A stretch of 64,000 nucleotides of DNA from Candidatus Nitrosocosmicus arcticus. Its GTDB lineage: Archaea; Thermoproteota; Nitrososphaeria; Nitrososphaerales; Nitrososphaeraceae. This document shows, piece after piece, positions 8,310 to 17,058 of the stretch (its first letter is position 1; each line of letters starts with the position of its first letter). The translations under genes and the position numbers were made by a program. The stretch spans positions 124,001 through 188,000 of the forward strand of contig NZ_ML675580.1 in assembly GCF_007826885.1 (NCBI RefSeq), given 5' to 3'. The notes below the pieces were generated by a model. It saw only the letters and a list, made by a program, of their open reading frames with translations, did not search any database and was not told the DNA's origin.

Positions 8310-9077
8310 CTATTTTAAAACTTTTCTTGCAAAACCTAAATACGTAGTATGTCCAATCATTCTCATAGAAGGGCGGGTTTTACCTTCTCTGGCCTCTATT
8401 TTTCTAATAAATGTCTCTACACAATCTGAATCAATAAAACCACCATGGAAAAAATGGGTTGCCAAGTTTTCCAATTGATTCATTGTGGGGCATATACACA
8501 CTACTGATGCACCGCTCTTCATGGATGGATGAATAACATCCAAATAATTCCAAGGATCACCAAGATCGATAATCACCAGATCAACGTCATGGATTTGATC
8601 TATTTTCGCTGGTTCATATATTTCCTGAGTAACATATGCATCCATCCCAGATTTTTCCAGATTCTTCTTTGCTATGGACATGAAATCCTCATTAACATCA
8701 AATGTATAAACGTGCCCTTGCGGCATGACTATACTTGCAAGAAAGGTAGATAGAGCAGCACTTCCAGTTCCAATCTCTAATATTTTGGAGCCGTTTCTCA
8801 GCCCTGTCCTTGCAGCAATATACCCATAGTCCTTTGGGTATACAATTTGGGTAGTTCTCTGGGATTTCATTACGAAATCATATGTATTAGGAGGTAAAAG
8901 GAAAATTTTTTTATCCTTATTCGTCATGATGTGAGAACCATATTCTAGGCCAATCGTTGAACCTGCATCGATAATCCCAAGATGGGTATGTAATTTCTTT
9001 TCATTTTCAATACGTATGAGCCATTTTTTATCACTGTTAAAAAAAAATAGGACAAAAGAGCCTTCTGATATTATCAA
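8310..9077 (-). CDS. trmI: tRNA (adenine-N1)-methyltransferase TrmI (m1A57/58)
   Basis: An SAM-dependent enzyme that methylates N1 of A57/A58 in the T-loop of tRNA as a homotetramer. The N-terminal beta domain (to ~80) ends in LLPPNTYDFVMKSQRTTQIVYPKDYGYIA, typical of the TrmI/Gcd14 family. SAM motif I is ILEIGTGSAALS (residues about 109-120), followed by the acidic VYTFDVNEDF and the catalytic-region LVIIDLGDPWNYLD. The C-terminal RPSMRMIGHTTYLGFARK is also a family hallmark. Start is TTG at 9077. It diverges from the secreted protein at 9166. Confidence 0.92.
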   Translation of the reverse strand: MIISEGSFVLFFFNSDKKWLIRIENEKKLHTHLGIIDAGSTIGLEYGSHIMTNKDKKIFLLPPNTYDFVMKSQRTTQIVYPKDYGYIAARTGLRNGSKILEIGTGSAALSTFLASIVMPQGHVYTFDVNEDFMSIAKKNLEKSGMDAYVTQEIYEPAKIDQIHDVDLVIIDLGDPWNYLDVIHPSMKSGASVVCICPTMNQLENLATHFFHGGFIDSDCVETFIRKIEAREGKTRPSMRMIGHTTYLGFARKVLK

Positions 9078-9165
9078 GGATTTCTTTTATCTATGTAGGG
9101 CTAAATATATATTATTTTGAGAATGTGCTAAAGGTTAATCTAATCATCGCCTTCAAATAATACTA

Positions 9166-9858
9166 ATGAAAAGTGTGTTCGCTATTTACAATTCGAATTA
9201 TTTGTTAGGAAACTTATGCTGTCTAATCCTTTCTGTTGCAGTTATATTCAGTTATTCAGTAGCCCTAACAAATGAACAATCAGTGTTTGGCTTAAAATTA
9301 GTACAAACACACTTGACTCAAGATCACAACAAATTTCATCATATAATCGGTTTAGCTCAAAATGATTTGAATATGACTTTGGACAAAATATTCGTGCATG
9401 CAATTATTTTAGACGAGAGTAATACTATATTAGGTAATTATAGCAGTCAAGTCGAGGTTCATCCTCTAAACCCGTCAGAAGAAACTCCGTTTGATGTCCT
9501 CATATATGATAAGAATTATAACAGTCTAATCAGGAATTATACTGTAGACTTAACCTATGAGGAGGCAAAAACTAACAAAAGAGATCTTGAAATACTTTCC
9601 ACAAGTTCTAAACTAGATGTAACCGGATTTTACTATATAAGTGGCAGAATAATCAATAATTTGAACATTGTTTCGAACAGCACAACCATAATCGCTGCAT
9701 TAAATGACAAAAATGGTGATCTAATCGGCATTTGGAAAGCTCAGTCAGAACCATACAATATACCCCCCTTTTCTACAGCTTCATTTACAATTCCAGTAAC
9801 AGATCGCATCCAAGGGCCTATTATCAACAATTATACATTGTATTCAAATAATTCTTGA
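9166..9858 (+). CDS. Exported protein with FxLYD-like beta domains
   Basis: A 230-residue protein with an N-terminal signal or anchor (LCCLILSVAVIFSYSVAL, residues about 17-34). Two similar beta repeats follow, about 45-130 and 150-225, of the form 'G-x-x-x-N-x-L... V-x-A-I-L-D-E-S-N-T-I-L-G... V-x-P-L-x-P-S-E-E-T-P-F'. This matches the FxLYD-type domain common in exported archaeal proteins. Many N-x-S/T sequons suggest surface glycosylation. Function is unknown. Start is ATG at 9166. Confidence 0.65.
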   Translation: MKSVFAIYNSNYLLGNLCCLILSVAVIFSYSVALTNEQSVFGLKLVQTHLTQDHNKFHHIIGLAQNDLNMTLDKIFVHAIILDESNTILGNYSSQVEVHPLNPSEETPFDVLIYDKNYNSLIRNYTVDLTYEEAKTNKRDLEILSTSSKLDVTGFYYISGRIINNLNIVSNSTTIIAALNDKNGDLIGIWKAQSEPYNIPPFSTASFTIPVTDRIQGPIINNYTLYSNNS

Positions 9859-9914
9859 AAATCTTTACTAAAATGAGTGGCAATAGCATACTATGGTAAT
9901 AGTAAAAAAACAGA

Positions 9915-10268
9915 TTACTCTGTACTAGGATTCTTTAAAGAGAGGACATATTTCTCAATCTCATTAAATCTTAGTATCGCATTTTCACTTTGCAATACCG
10001 GAGCAAAAGTCTCATCATTTTTGACTTTGTGCAAAACTTGAATAACTTCATCTATTGTAACACCATGTTTAAGATCGTAATCCACTTGTTTACAACAATT
10101 TGCTATAGTTCCATATCTTTTGTGCTGTCGTTTTTCCCATATGCTAGCAGTTTCTGATAGTCCTGTAATAAATTTTTTAATAGTTTTTTCAACATGCTCC
10201 AAATGCCATTCCTTCATGGGAAAACTATTTTGGGTCAAAAAAATATCATTATATAGTATATCATACAT
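9915..10268 (-). CDS. Conserved-looking helical protein, unknown
   Basis: A 117-residue, largely helical soluble protein with no domain I recognise. Features are an aromatic, acidic start, two adjacent cysteines (ANCCKQVDYDLKHGV) and a KxH/ExH-rich first helix (MKEWHLEHVEKTIKKF), which could be the true start at Met18. It is divergent from the phosphoesterase at 10326, 57 bp away. Composition and codon use look like the neighbouring genes. Confidence 0.55.
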   Translation of the reverse strand: MYDILYNDIFLTQNSFPMKEWHLEHVEKTIKKFITGLSETASIWEKRQHKRYGTIANCCKQVDYDLKHGVTIDEVIQVLHKVKNDETFAPVLQSENAILRFNEIEKYVLSLKNPSTE

Positions 10269-10325
10269 ACATATAAGTGAAACTTGTATTTTTCAGAATT
10301 TAAATATTAGCCGATTAGGACCCCT

Positions 10326-11150
10326 ATGATAGAAGATATAAATACTAATAAATGTAGATGTTTCCCGCTTTACCCTCATCCCATACTATTGATAGAAACC
10401 CCGGGTTCCAAAAAATTCCTAGCCATTTCCGATGTGCATATTGGATTGGAAGACAAAATAAGAAGAAATGGTGTATTAATTGATTCAAGAAAAAATACCG
10501 ATGAATTAATAAAGCTATTAACCAACATTTGTTTGGAAACCGGTGTCAAGGAATTGATCATCCTTGGTGATTTGAAAGCATCGATAAGAGTTATAACGAG
10601 AACAGAATGGGATAACGTTCCTTATTTTATGGAATCATTAAGTAAATTATTCAATATTTATCTTATTCCAGGCAATCATGATGGTAATATTAAGCAATTA
10701 TTACCAGAAAACGTTAATATAATGCGTTCACAGGGGATGCAAATCAATAACATATTGTTTACACATGGCCATACCCTCCCTCGAATTGGAATTAATGTAG
10801 AAAAGATTATTGTAGGACATTTGCATCCAATAATCCAAAAAGAAGGAAGTATTTTACAGGGTAACAAAATTTGGGTAAAAATCCGTCTAATTAAAAAGGA
10901 TGCTTTGAGGAGCAAACACAATCAAAATACGAGAAATATAGAACTGATTATTATGCCTCATTTCAACAACATTTTAGACTACTATAGTAAAGTAAACAGG
11001 AACATATCGGGGACAACAGGAAAATCTAGATTACCATTACTAGATAAGTTGATAAATAAGCTAAACTGGTCAATAGACAAAGCGTTTTTGTTTTCCCTGG
11101 ATGGATCGATCATTGGTTTGGAAGAAGATTTAGCAGGATTGCTTTACTAG
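10326..11150 (+). CDS. Metallophosphoesterase, archaeal SbcD/Mre11-related type
   Basis: A calcineurin-like phosphoesterase with the five metal motifs in order: ISDVHIG (D-x-H), LGDLK, GNHDG, FTHGHT and VGHLHP (residues about 35-165). It belongs to the small archaeal group often found beside helicase genes. Substrate is unknown; nuclease or nucleotide phosphodiesterase activity is usual. The active-site GDLK is followed by A-S rather than the H-x usual in this group. The C-terminal 60 residues form a lid. Start is ATG at 10326, and the gene converges on carB with a 22-bp gap. Confidence 0.82.
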   Translation: MIEDINTNKCRCFPLYPHPILLIETPGSKKFLAISDVHIGLEDKIRRNGVLIDSRKNTDELIKLLTNICLETGVKELIILGDLKASIRVITRTEWDNVPYFMESLSKLFNIYLIPGNHDGNIKQLLPENVNIMRSQGMQINNILFTHGHTLPRIGINVEKIIVGHLHPIIQKEGSILQGNKIWVKIRLIKKDALRSKHNQNTRNIELIIMPHFNNILDYYSKVNRNISGTTGKSRLPLLDKLINKLNWSIDKAFLFSLDGSIIGLEEDLAGLLY

Positions 11151-11172
11151 ATAACCGTTAAAGAACCAATGG

Positions 11173-14100
11173 TCAGTAGCTATCCATTGGTCTAACCGTG
11201 GGCTCGTTATACTTAATCCACTCCAGGGTTTTCACGAAGGAAATTGTACTTTCCACTGTAGTAAGAACCGGCATCCCCATTTCTACCGCTTTGCGTCTTA
11301 TTTGGTATTCATCATAAAGCATTCCAACGTATTTTTCAATAGTAGATGTTGATGGTATATTTACTATAAAATTGATTTTCCGTTCAGTAAGTAATGGCAA
11401 TATATTTGGATGTCTTTCGGGCTCGCTAATTTTGTGTACTAATTCCACATTCTCAATTCCAGATTTCCTAAAATATTCTGAGGTATGTTCAGTTGCCAAT
11501 ATTTTGAAACCTAATGCAGATATAAGAGAGACAATCGGAAGTAGTTTTTCTTTATTTCTTGTTCCACCTATTGTAATCAACGCTGCTCCTGCAGTTGGTA
11601 AAGAGTATCCGGCAGCCAGATATGATTTTGAAAGAGCATCATAAAACGAATTCCCAAAACAGGCGACCTCACCCGTTGATTGCATTTCAACCCCCAATAC
11701 AATATCAGCTCCTTCTAACTGCATAAAAGAAAATTGGGGAACTTTAATTCCAAATCCAGATTTCTTGAGCCAATGTTCATTATCTATTGATGGGAAATCA
11801 TCACCAAGAATGGATCTTGCCGCCAATTCTATTAGATTCAAGTTAAAAAACTTTGATACAAAAGGCATTGAACGAGACGCCCTAACGTTAGCTTCAATCA
11901 CTGACACTTCATTATCCTTTACCAAATATTGAATGTTCAGCGGGCCTTTTACATTCAATGCTTTACCTATCTTAACAGTGTAATCAATAATCGTCTCCAT
12001 AGTTTCCCGATTTAGTCGCCACGGTGGAATGCACATCATAGCATCACCGGAATGGATTCCTGCATTATCAATGTGTTCTATAATTGAACCGATAACGATC
12101 TCATTAGTGCTACCAATGGCGTCAACTTCAACCTCTGATGCCTCTTCTAAAAATTTGCTAATCACAATTGGATAGTCAGGACTTATGCTCGAAGCCTCTA
12201 AAATGAATTGTTCGAATTGAGTTTCACTCCAAATAACTTTCATGGCGGCACCACTTAAAACATACGAAGGTCTTACTAAAACAGGATATCCTTCTTCGTT
12301 CGCAAATCTCTTTGATTCTTCCAAATTGGTAAACATTTTCCATGGAGGTTGTTTTATTCCTAATACATCCAATAAGTGGCTAAATTTAGAGCGATCCTCC
12401 GCATTATCAACGTCCTTACTAGATGTTCCTAATATTTGAATATCATACTTACTCAATTTAGAAACTAGGTTATTTGCACTCTGGCCGCCCACACAAGCTA
12501 CTATACCTTTCGGGTTCTCTTTTTCATAAATATCCAAAACCCTTTCCAATGTCAACTCTTCAAAGTATAACCTATCTGGGACATCATAATCTGTGGAAAC
12601 CGTTTCAGGATTACAGTTTATGATAGATATGTTATTTGCACCACTCTTTCTTAAACCAAATACCATGTTGACAGTTGCCCAGTCAAATTCAACGCTACTC
12701 CCAATTCTATATGGCCCAGCTCCAAGTACAATTATAGACCGTTCTTCTTTATCGTTACCAAATGATAGGTCATCAGACATACCGTTGTATGTAAGGTACA
12801 AATAATTTGTTTTTGCGGGCCATTCAGCAGCTAAGGTATCAATTTGCTTTACTACCGGAGTTATCCCGAATTTTTTTCTTAATTCCCTTACCTGATCTTC
12901 TTGAAGATTCAAACAACGACCCACTTGTTTATCAGAAAACCCTAATTTTTTTGATTCTTCAATTAAATGCAAATCAAATTTCGAGTTTTTCAATTCATTC
13001 TCTTTATCAATTACGTTCTTAATTTTAATGAGAAACCAAGGATCAATAGATGAGAGTTTGTTTATCCTATCGATACTAAACCCGACCTTTATTGCTCTTA
13101 CAACGTTGAAAATTATTTCATCATCTGGGTGAATTAATGAGTATTCTATTTTTTCTATAAGAGAAGTGTCTTGATTAGCCTTTGAGGTTTCAACTCGTTT
13201 AGTTATGGAGTTATAATAGTCCTCATCTCCGTCATTAGACACTAACCCATCCTTGCCGATTTCACACATCCTAATTGCCTTCTGTATAACTTCTTCAAAA
13301 TTTTTCCCAATAGCCATTACTTCGCCAACAGATTTCATAGCACTTCCCAATTTTCTTTTTACTAGCTCAAATTTCCTGAAATCCCATCGAGGCATTTTCA
13401 CTACCATATAGTCCAATGCAGGTTCGAAACATGCAGAGGTCACTTTTGTAATCTGGTTAACAAGTTCAGGTAGTGTGTATCCCAGTCCTATTTTTGCGGC
13501 CATATAAGCTAATGGATAGCCTGTAGCCTTGCTAGCTAGTGCCGAAGATCGTGACAAGCGTGCGTTAATTTCAATAGCGCAATATTCATCAGATAAAGGA
13601 TTTAAACCGAATTGGATATTACACTCTCCATTAATTTTACAATATGTTGTGGCTCTTAAGGCTGCATCTCGCAACATATGATATTCTCGATTATTTAGTG
13701 TTTGAGATGGGGCGACAACAATATTGTCTCCCGTGTGGACTTTCATCCCCAATACATTTTCCATATTGCATATAATCACGTTGTTTCCGATAGAGTCCCT
13801 CATTACTTCATATTCAATCTGCTTCCATTCTCCAACGTACTTTTCGATCAGTACCTGGTGAACCATACTCAACGACAATCCTCGTTGTACTATTTCGTGT
13901 AAATCATATTCATTGTATGCCACACCACCGCCCCTACCACCTAAAGTGTATGCCACCCTAATTATCACAGGGAAGCCAATTTCCCTTGACACTTTCAAAG
14001 CCTCCTCATAGGAATAGGCAGTTGCACTATCGAGCACAGGAACGTTACTTTTCAACATTGCTTCCTTAAATTTTTGCCTATCTTCTGTTAACTTAATACC

Positions 14101-14489
14101 CTCTATCGAAGTATTTAGAACTCTCAAATCATATTTTCTAAGAACTTCATTTTCAGAAAGATCAACTCCGCAATTTAAGGCAGTTTGACCACCAAAGCTT
14201 AGCATAATAGAGTCAGGTCTCTCTATTTCAATAACCCGTTCAACAAAATTCCGATTTATTGGTAACAAATAAACTTTGTCTGCGAATTTGCGATCGGTTT
14301 GAATAGTTGCAATATTTGGATTAATTAAAACACTAGTTATACCCTCCTCTTTCAAGGCCTTTAAGCATTGAGAACCAGAGTAGTCGAAATGGCGGCCAGA
14401 TATTTGATCTAGCTTTCGCCCGCTTCTCCGATTTTTATTGCTCCGCTACCGAGTACTAAGACCTTATGTATATCCCTGTTTCGAGGCAT
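11173..14489 (-). CDS. carB: Carbamoyl-phosphate synthase large subunit CarB, split by a 26-nt intron
   Basis: CarB makes carbamoyl phosphate from bicarbonate, ammonia and two ATP for arginine and pyrimidine synthesis, using ammonia channelled from CarA. Exon 1 is 14415-14489 (25 codons from ATG, MPRNRDIHKVLVLGSGAIKI then GEAGE). Exon 2 is 11173-14388 (1071 residues, starting FDYSGSQCLKALKEEG). The joined protein would have 1096 residues, normal for the family. Two ATP-grasp halves follow one another (AYTLGGRGGGVAYNE in the first, RPSYVLSGAAMKV in the second) and a C-terminal MGS-like regulatory domain starts near ITIGGTRNKEKLLP. Without intron removal, translation from the ATG meets TAG two codons after GEAGE. 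It lies downstream of carA. Confidence 0.9.
14389..14414 (-). other. Putative BHB (tRNA-type) intron inside carB mRNA
   Basis: Read on the mRNA, GGCG pairs with CGCC as a perfect 4-bp central helix. Bulges are AAA on the 5' side and AUU on the 3' side. The inner helix GCUAGAU/AUCUGGC (7 bp, one U-G) closes a CAAAU loop. Cutting between bases 2 and 3 of each bulge removes exactly 26 nt and joins codons GAA and TTC in frame. The intron holds an in-frame TAG and its length is not a multiple of three, so it must be removed for a full protein. An outer helix is weak or absent. Confidence 0.8.
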
Positions 14490-14555
14490 TAATTTTCATC
14501 ACAACTGACATTTTGACTAAAACTATGGACATTACGAATTAAATTTATATCTTTT

Positions 14556-15677
14556 CTATGATGCCACAATTCCATGAGTCTTTACTAGATCTTTAAACTT
14601 ATCAAAGATGTACAAGCAGTCATCAGGTCCAGGTGAAGCTTCCGGATGAAATTGTACCGCTATAACTGGCTTCTCAGAATGTTTAATGCCTTCAACTGTG
14701 TGATCATCAATATTTTTAAACCATATTTCAAAATCAGTCTTCTCCAAACTATCTAATTCTATACCATATCCATGGTTTTGACTTGTTATTATCGTATGAT
14801 TCGACTCCAAGTCCAGACAGCTTTTGTTTTGACCCCTGTGTCCAAATTTTAACTTATGTGTTTTAGCACCTCCAGCCAAAGCGAGAATTTGGTTGCCTAA
14901 ACATATGCCTAATGTAGGGATGGATCGCTCGATTAACTCAGAAGCAGTCTCTATAGTCTGCTTACAAACTATCGGGTCCCCAGGGCCGTTGCTTAAAACA
15001 ACACCTGCCGGGTTATGAGCCAATATTTGATCGATTGATGTGTCCCAAGGCATTCTCACTACCTGGAATCCAATTCTTAAAAGATTTCTTATGATACTAA
15101 ATTTTGTTCCCGTATCAATTAATACGACTTTTGGAGCTGACGACTCTTTTCCATAATAAGTAGGCTGATTAATTGAAACCTCAGGCATAAAATTATAAGA
15201 ATCATAGTCAAAACGTTCATTATTCCGGTATTCAGACCCATCCATCACAATTTTCGCGTTCATGACACCATTCGATCTGATCTTTTTTGTCAATTCTCTG
15301 GTATCCACATCGCTGATTCCTGGAATTTTCTCGTCATACAGCCATTGATCCAGAGTCTTTTTACAAGACCAATGACTTGACACATTTGATAGATTATTAA
15401 CTATTATTCCTCTTGTTTGAATTCTATCAGATTCAAAATATTTTGGTAAACCAAATTCGTCTAATTCCTTCTGAGATGGAACGCCATAATTACCAATGGA
15501 AGGATACGTAAAGCACAATATTTGTCCTCTATATGATGGGTCACTAAGTGTTTCAGTATAACCGACCATACCAGTATTGAACACTATTTCTCCAGATGCA
15601 CTTGTTGGAAATCCAAACCCATTACCTTCAAAAATAGAACCATCATCAAGAATTAGTTTTGCTTTATAATCAGTAAT
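14556..15677 (-). CDS. carA: Carbamoyl-phosphate synthase small subunit CarA (start unresolved)
   Basis: A glutamine amidotransferase that feeds ammonia to CarB. The N-terminal small-chain domain runs from AKLILDDGSIFEGNGFGFP to about residue 150. The class I GATase domain has the nucleophile loop LGICLGNQILALAGG and the His-Glu pair in AVQFHPEASPGPDD. The conserved N-terminus is in a frame with no ATG, GTG or TTG upstream of a GTG at 15584 that would cut into the domain. The coordinate given is an ATT at 15677 (reads TDYKAKLILDDG). A better-placed ATG at 15714 is one base out of frame across a run of five A (15698-15702). Confidence 0.85.
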   Translation of the reverse strand: MTDYKAKLILDDGSIFEGNGFGFPTSASGEIVFNTGMVGYTETLSDPSYRGQILCFTYPSIGNYGVPSQKELDEFGLPKYFESDRIQTRGIIVNNLSNVSSHWSCKKTLDQWLYDEKIPGISDVDTRELTKKIRSNGVMNAKIVMDGSEYRNNERFDYDSYNFMPEVSINQPTYYGKESSAPKVVLIDTGTKFSIIRNLLRIGFQVVRMPWDTSIDQILAHNPAGVVLSNGPGDPIVCKQTIETASELIERSIPTLGICLGNQILALAGGAKTHKLKFGHRGQNKSCLDLESNHTIITSQNHGYGIELDSLEKTDFEIWFKNIDDHTVEGIKHSEKPVIAVQFHPEASPGPDDCLYIFDKFKDLVKTHGIVAS

Positions 15678-15733
15678 TCTGTTTAAAAGAGTCGGAATTT
15701 TTATTGTCCCTCATACACCAAAAATTAAAATCA

Positions 15734-15741
15734 TTTATAAA
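15734..15741 (-). promoter_or_regulatory. TATA box of carA
   Basis: TTTATAAA lies about 24 bp upstream of the ATG at 15714, which is the spacing that puts transcription start at or next to that ATG. Leaderless transcripts are common in these archaea. The site therefore supports 15714 as the intended carA start even though that frame is not continuous with the protein. Confidence 0.5.
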
Positions 15742-15757
15742 TTTTTGTAAATATTCC

Positions 15758-17002
15758 TTAGCAATTAATGCCCTTACTATAATTATATTCCCTATCTCTC
15801 CACTTTATCTTTGCATTCTTTTCTGAGGTCAATATAGACCAGACAAATGAGAGAGACACAACAAAGCATCCAATTGGGGTACCTAGAAAGTAAATCGCTT
15901 TGTGAGTTTTGGCTTTTTTCAATTGATAAAAATTTGTTGCGTATATACTCAGTACGCTCAGGATCGAAAATAAGATCAAAATATTAGATGAGATATCAGT
16001 TACTGCAGTGAAGTCATAGTAAGCAACTAAGCAATATGTGAGGCTCAGGAATGGAAAGGCCATTAAAAAGAATATCCCAATGGTCATAAGGATCGAGTTT
16101 AAACGGTCAGTAAAGTATAAAGGAATAATCAATCTCTTCAATGAATTCCACAAGGTGTTAAAATCACGTGCCCAGTAGGCCTCTAATAAATTTTCACCAC
16201 GGAACATTTTTAATTTATGGCCTTCTTCCTTCAATTTTTTACCCAAAGCTCCGTCTTCAACTATTTCTGATTTGACCGCAGCATGAGTACCTACTCTTTC
16301 ATAGCACTCTCTCGTAATTACAAAAAAGCTACCAAACAAATATCCAATACTGATATTAGGATCATTTACTCTCATAGGAGAGTATCTAGAAAACATGAAA
16401 ACAGATAATACCGGCAATACCATTTTTACGATTAAGTTTGGATATTTCAACTTTGGAACTGCGGTAAGGACATCCAACTTTTGCTTGATCAGAGTACCTA
16501 ATGAATCCCGAACACTCCTGTTTGAATGGATCGTATCAGCGTCGGTAAACAGTAGGTATTTACCTTTTGAATTTTGATAGCCAATGTAACACGGCCAGTT
16601 TTTTCCAACCCAACCTGACGGCTTTTCCCCTGCTTTGAATATTCTAACTCTAGGATCTTGACTAAAATTTTCCATCAAGCCCAAAGTAGAATCAGTTGAA
16701 TTATCGTCTATAAGTAATAATTCATAGTTTTTCATGTTCTGATCAAGAAGACTTTGAATACATTGTTGAATATATTTTTCTTCATTTCTAGCGGGAATTA
16801 TTACACTAATTATTTCCTTCTCAACATCTAAACTATCATCTGAATATATTTTTGGGGATAAATCAAATGATCTTCTTAATACTAGAAAGAGATAAATCCA
16901 TATTCCAAACGAGCCTAACATGATTACGGATAATAATATATTAATTAATATGGAAATTTCCACCATTGAATCAACTTTCATTTTGCCATATAAATATAAC
17001 AT
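15758..17002 (-). CDS. Family 2 membrane glycosyltransferase
   Basis: A 414-residue processive-looking GT-A glycosyltransferase. There is one N-terminal membrane helix (about 15-42), then a catalytic domain with SVIIPARNEEKYI, the nucleotide-binding LLIDDNSTDST, the metal motif LFTDADTIH and the acceptor-side VEDGALGKKLKEEG. A C-terminal group of three to four membrane helices follows (about 290-395). The order resembles HpnB/CrtQ-type enzymes that glycosylate lipids. Substrate is unknown; a cell-surface or membrane-lipid glycan is likely. Start is TTG at 17002, though Met8 or Met13 is equally good. It ends 43 bp before the carA promoter region. Confidence 0.85.
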   Translation of the reverse strand: MLYLYGKMKVDSMVEISILINILLSVIMLGSFGIWIYLFLVLRRSFDLSPKIYSDDSLDVEKEIISVIIPARNEEKYIQQCIQSLLDQNMKNYELLLIDDNSTDSTLGLMENFSQDPRVRIFKAGEKPSGWVGKNWPCYIGYQNSKGKYLLFTDADTIHSNRSVRDSLGTLIKQKLDVLTAVPKLKYPNLIVKMVLPVLSVFMFSRYSPMRVNDPNISIGYLFGSFFVITRECYERVGTHAAVKSEIVEDGALGKKLKEEGHKLKMFRGENLLEAYWARDFNTLWNSLKRLIIPLYFTDRLNSILMTIGIFFLMAFPFLSLTYCLVAYYDFTAVTDISSNILILFSILSVLSIYATNFYQLKKAKTHKAIYFLGTPIGCFVVSLSFVWSILTSEKNAKIKWRDREYNYSKGINC

Positions 17003-17058
17003 ATTACTATCAGGATATTAGTAAACATTTTTAAGTAAAACTTTTTATTAGCTAGATA

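Noticed and set aside
14389-14414. carB as a pseudogene or sequencing error
   Set aside because: A random 26-nt insertion would not be expected to give both 3-nt bulges, a 4-bp centre and an exact in-frame join at BHB cut sites. The rest of the 1071 residues is intact.
15677-15714. A second BHB intron in carA
   Set aside because: I could pair only GAG/CUC and a GGGA/UUCC stem with a 2-nt bulge; no motif with two 3-nt bulges was found. A single-base A-run change explains it better.
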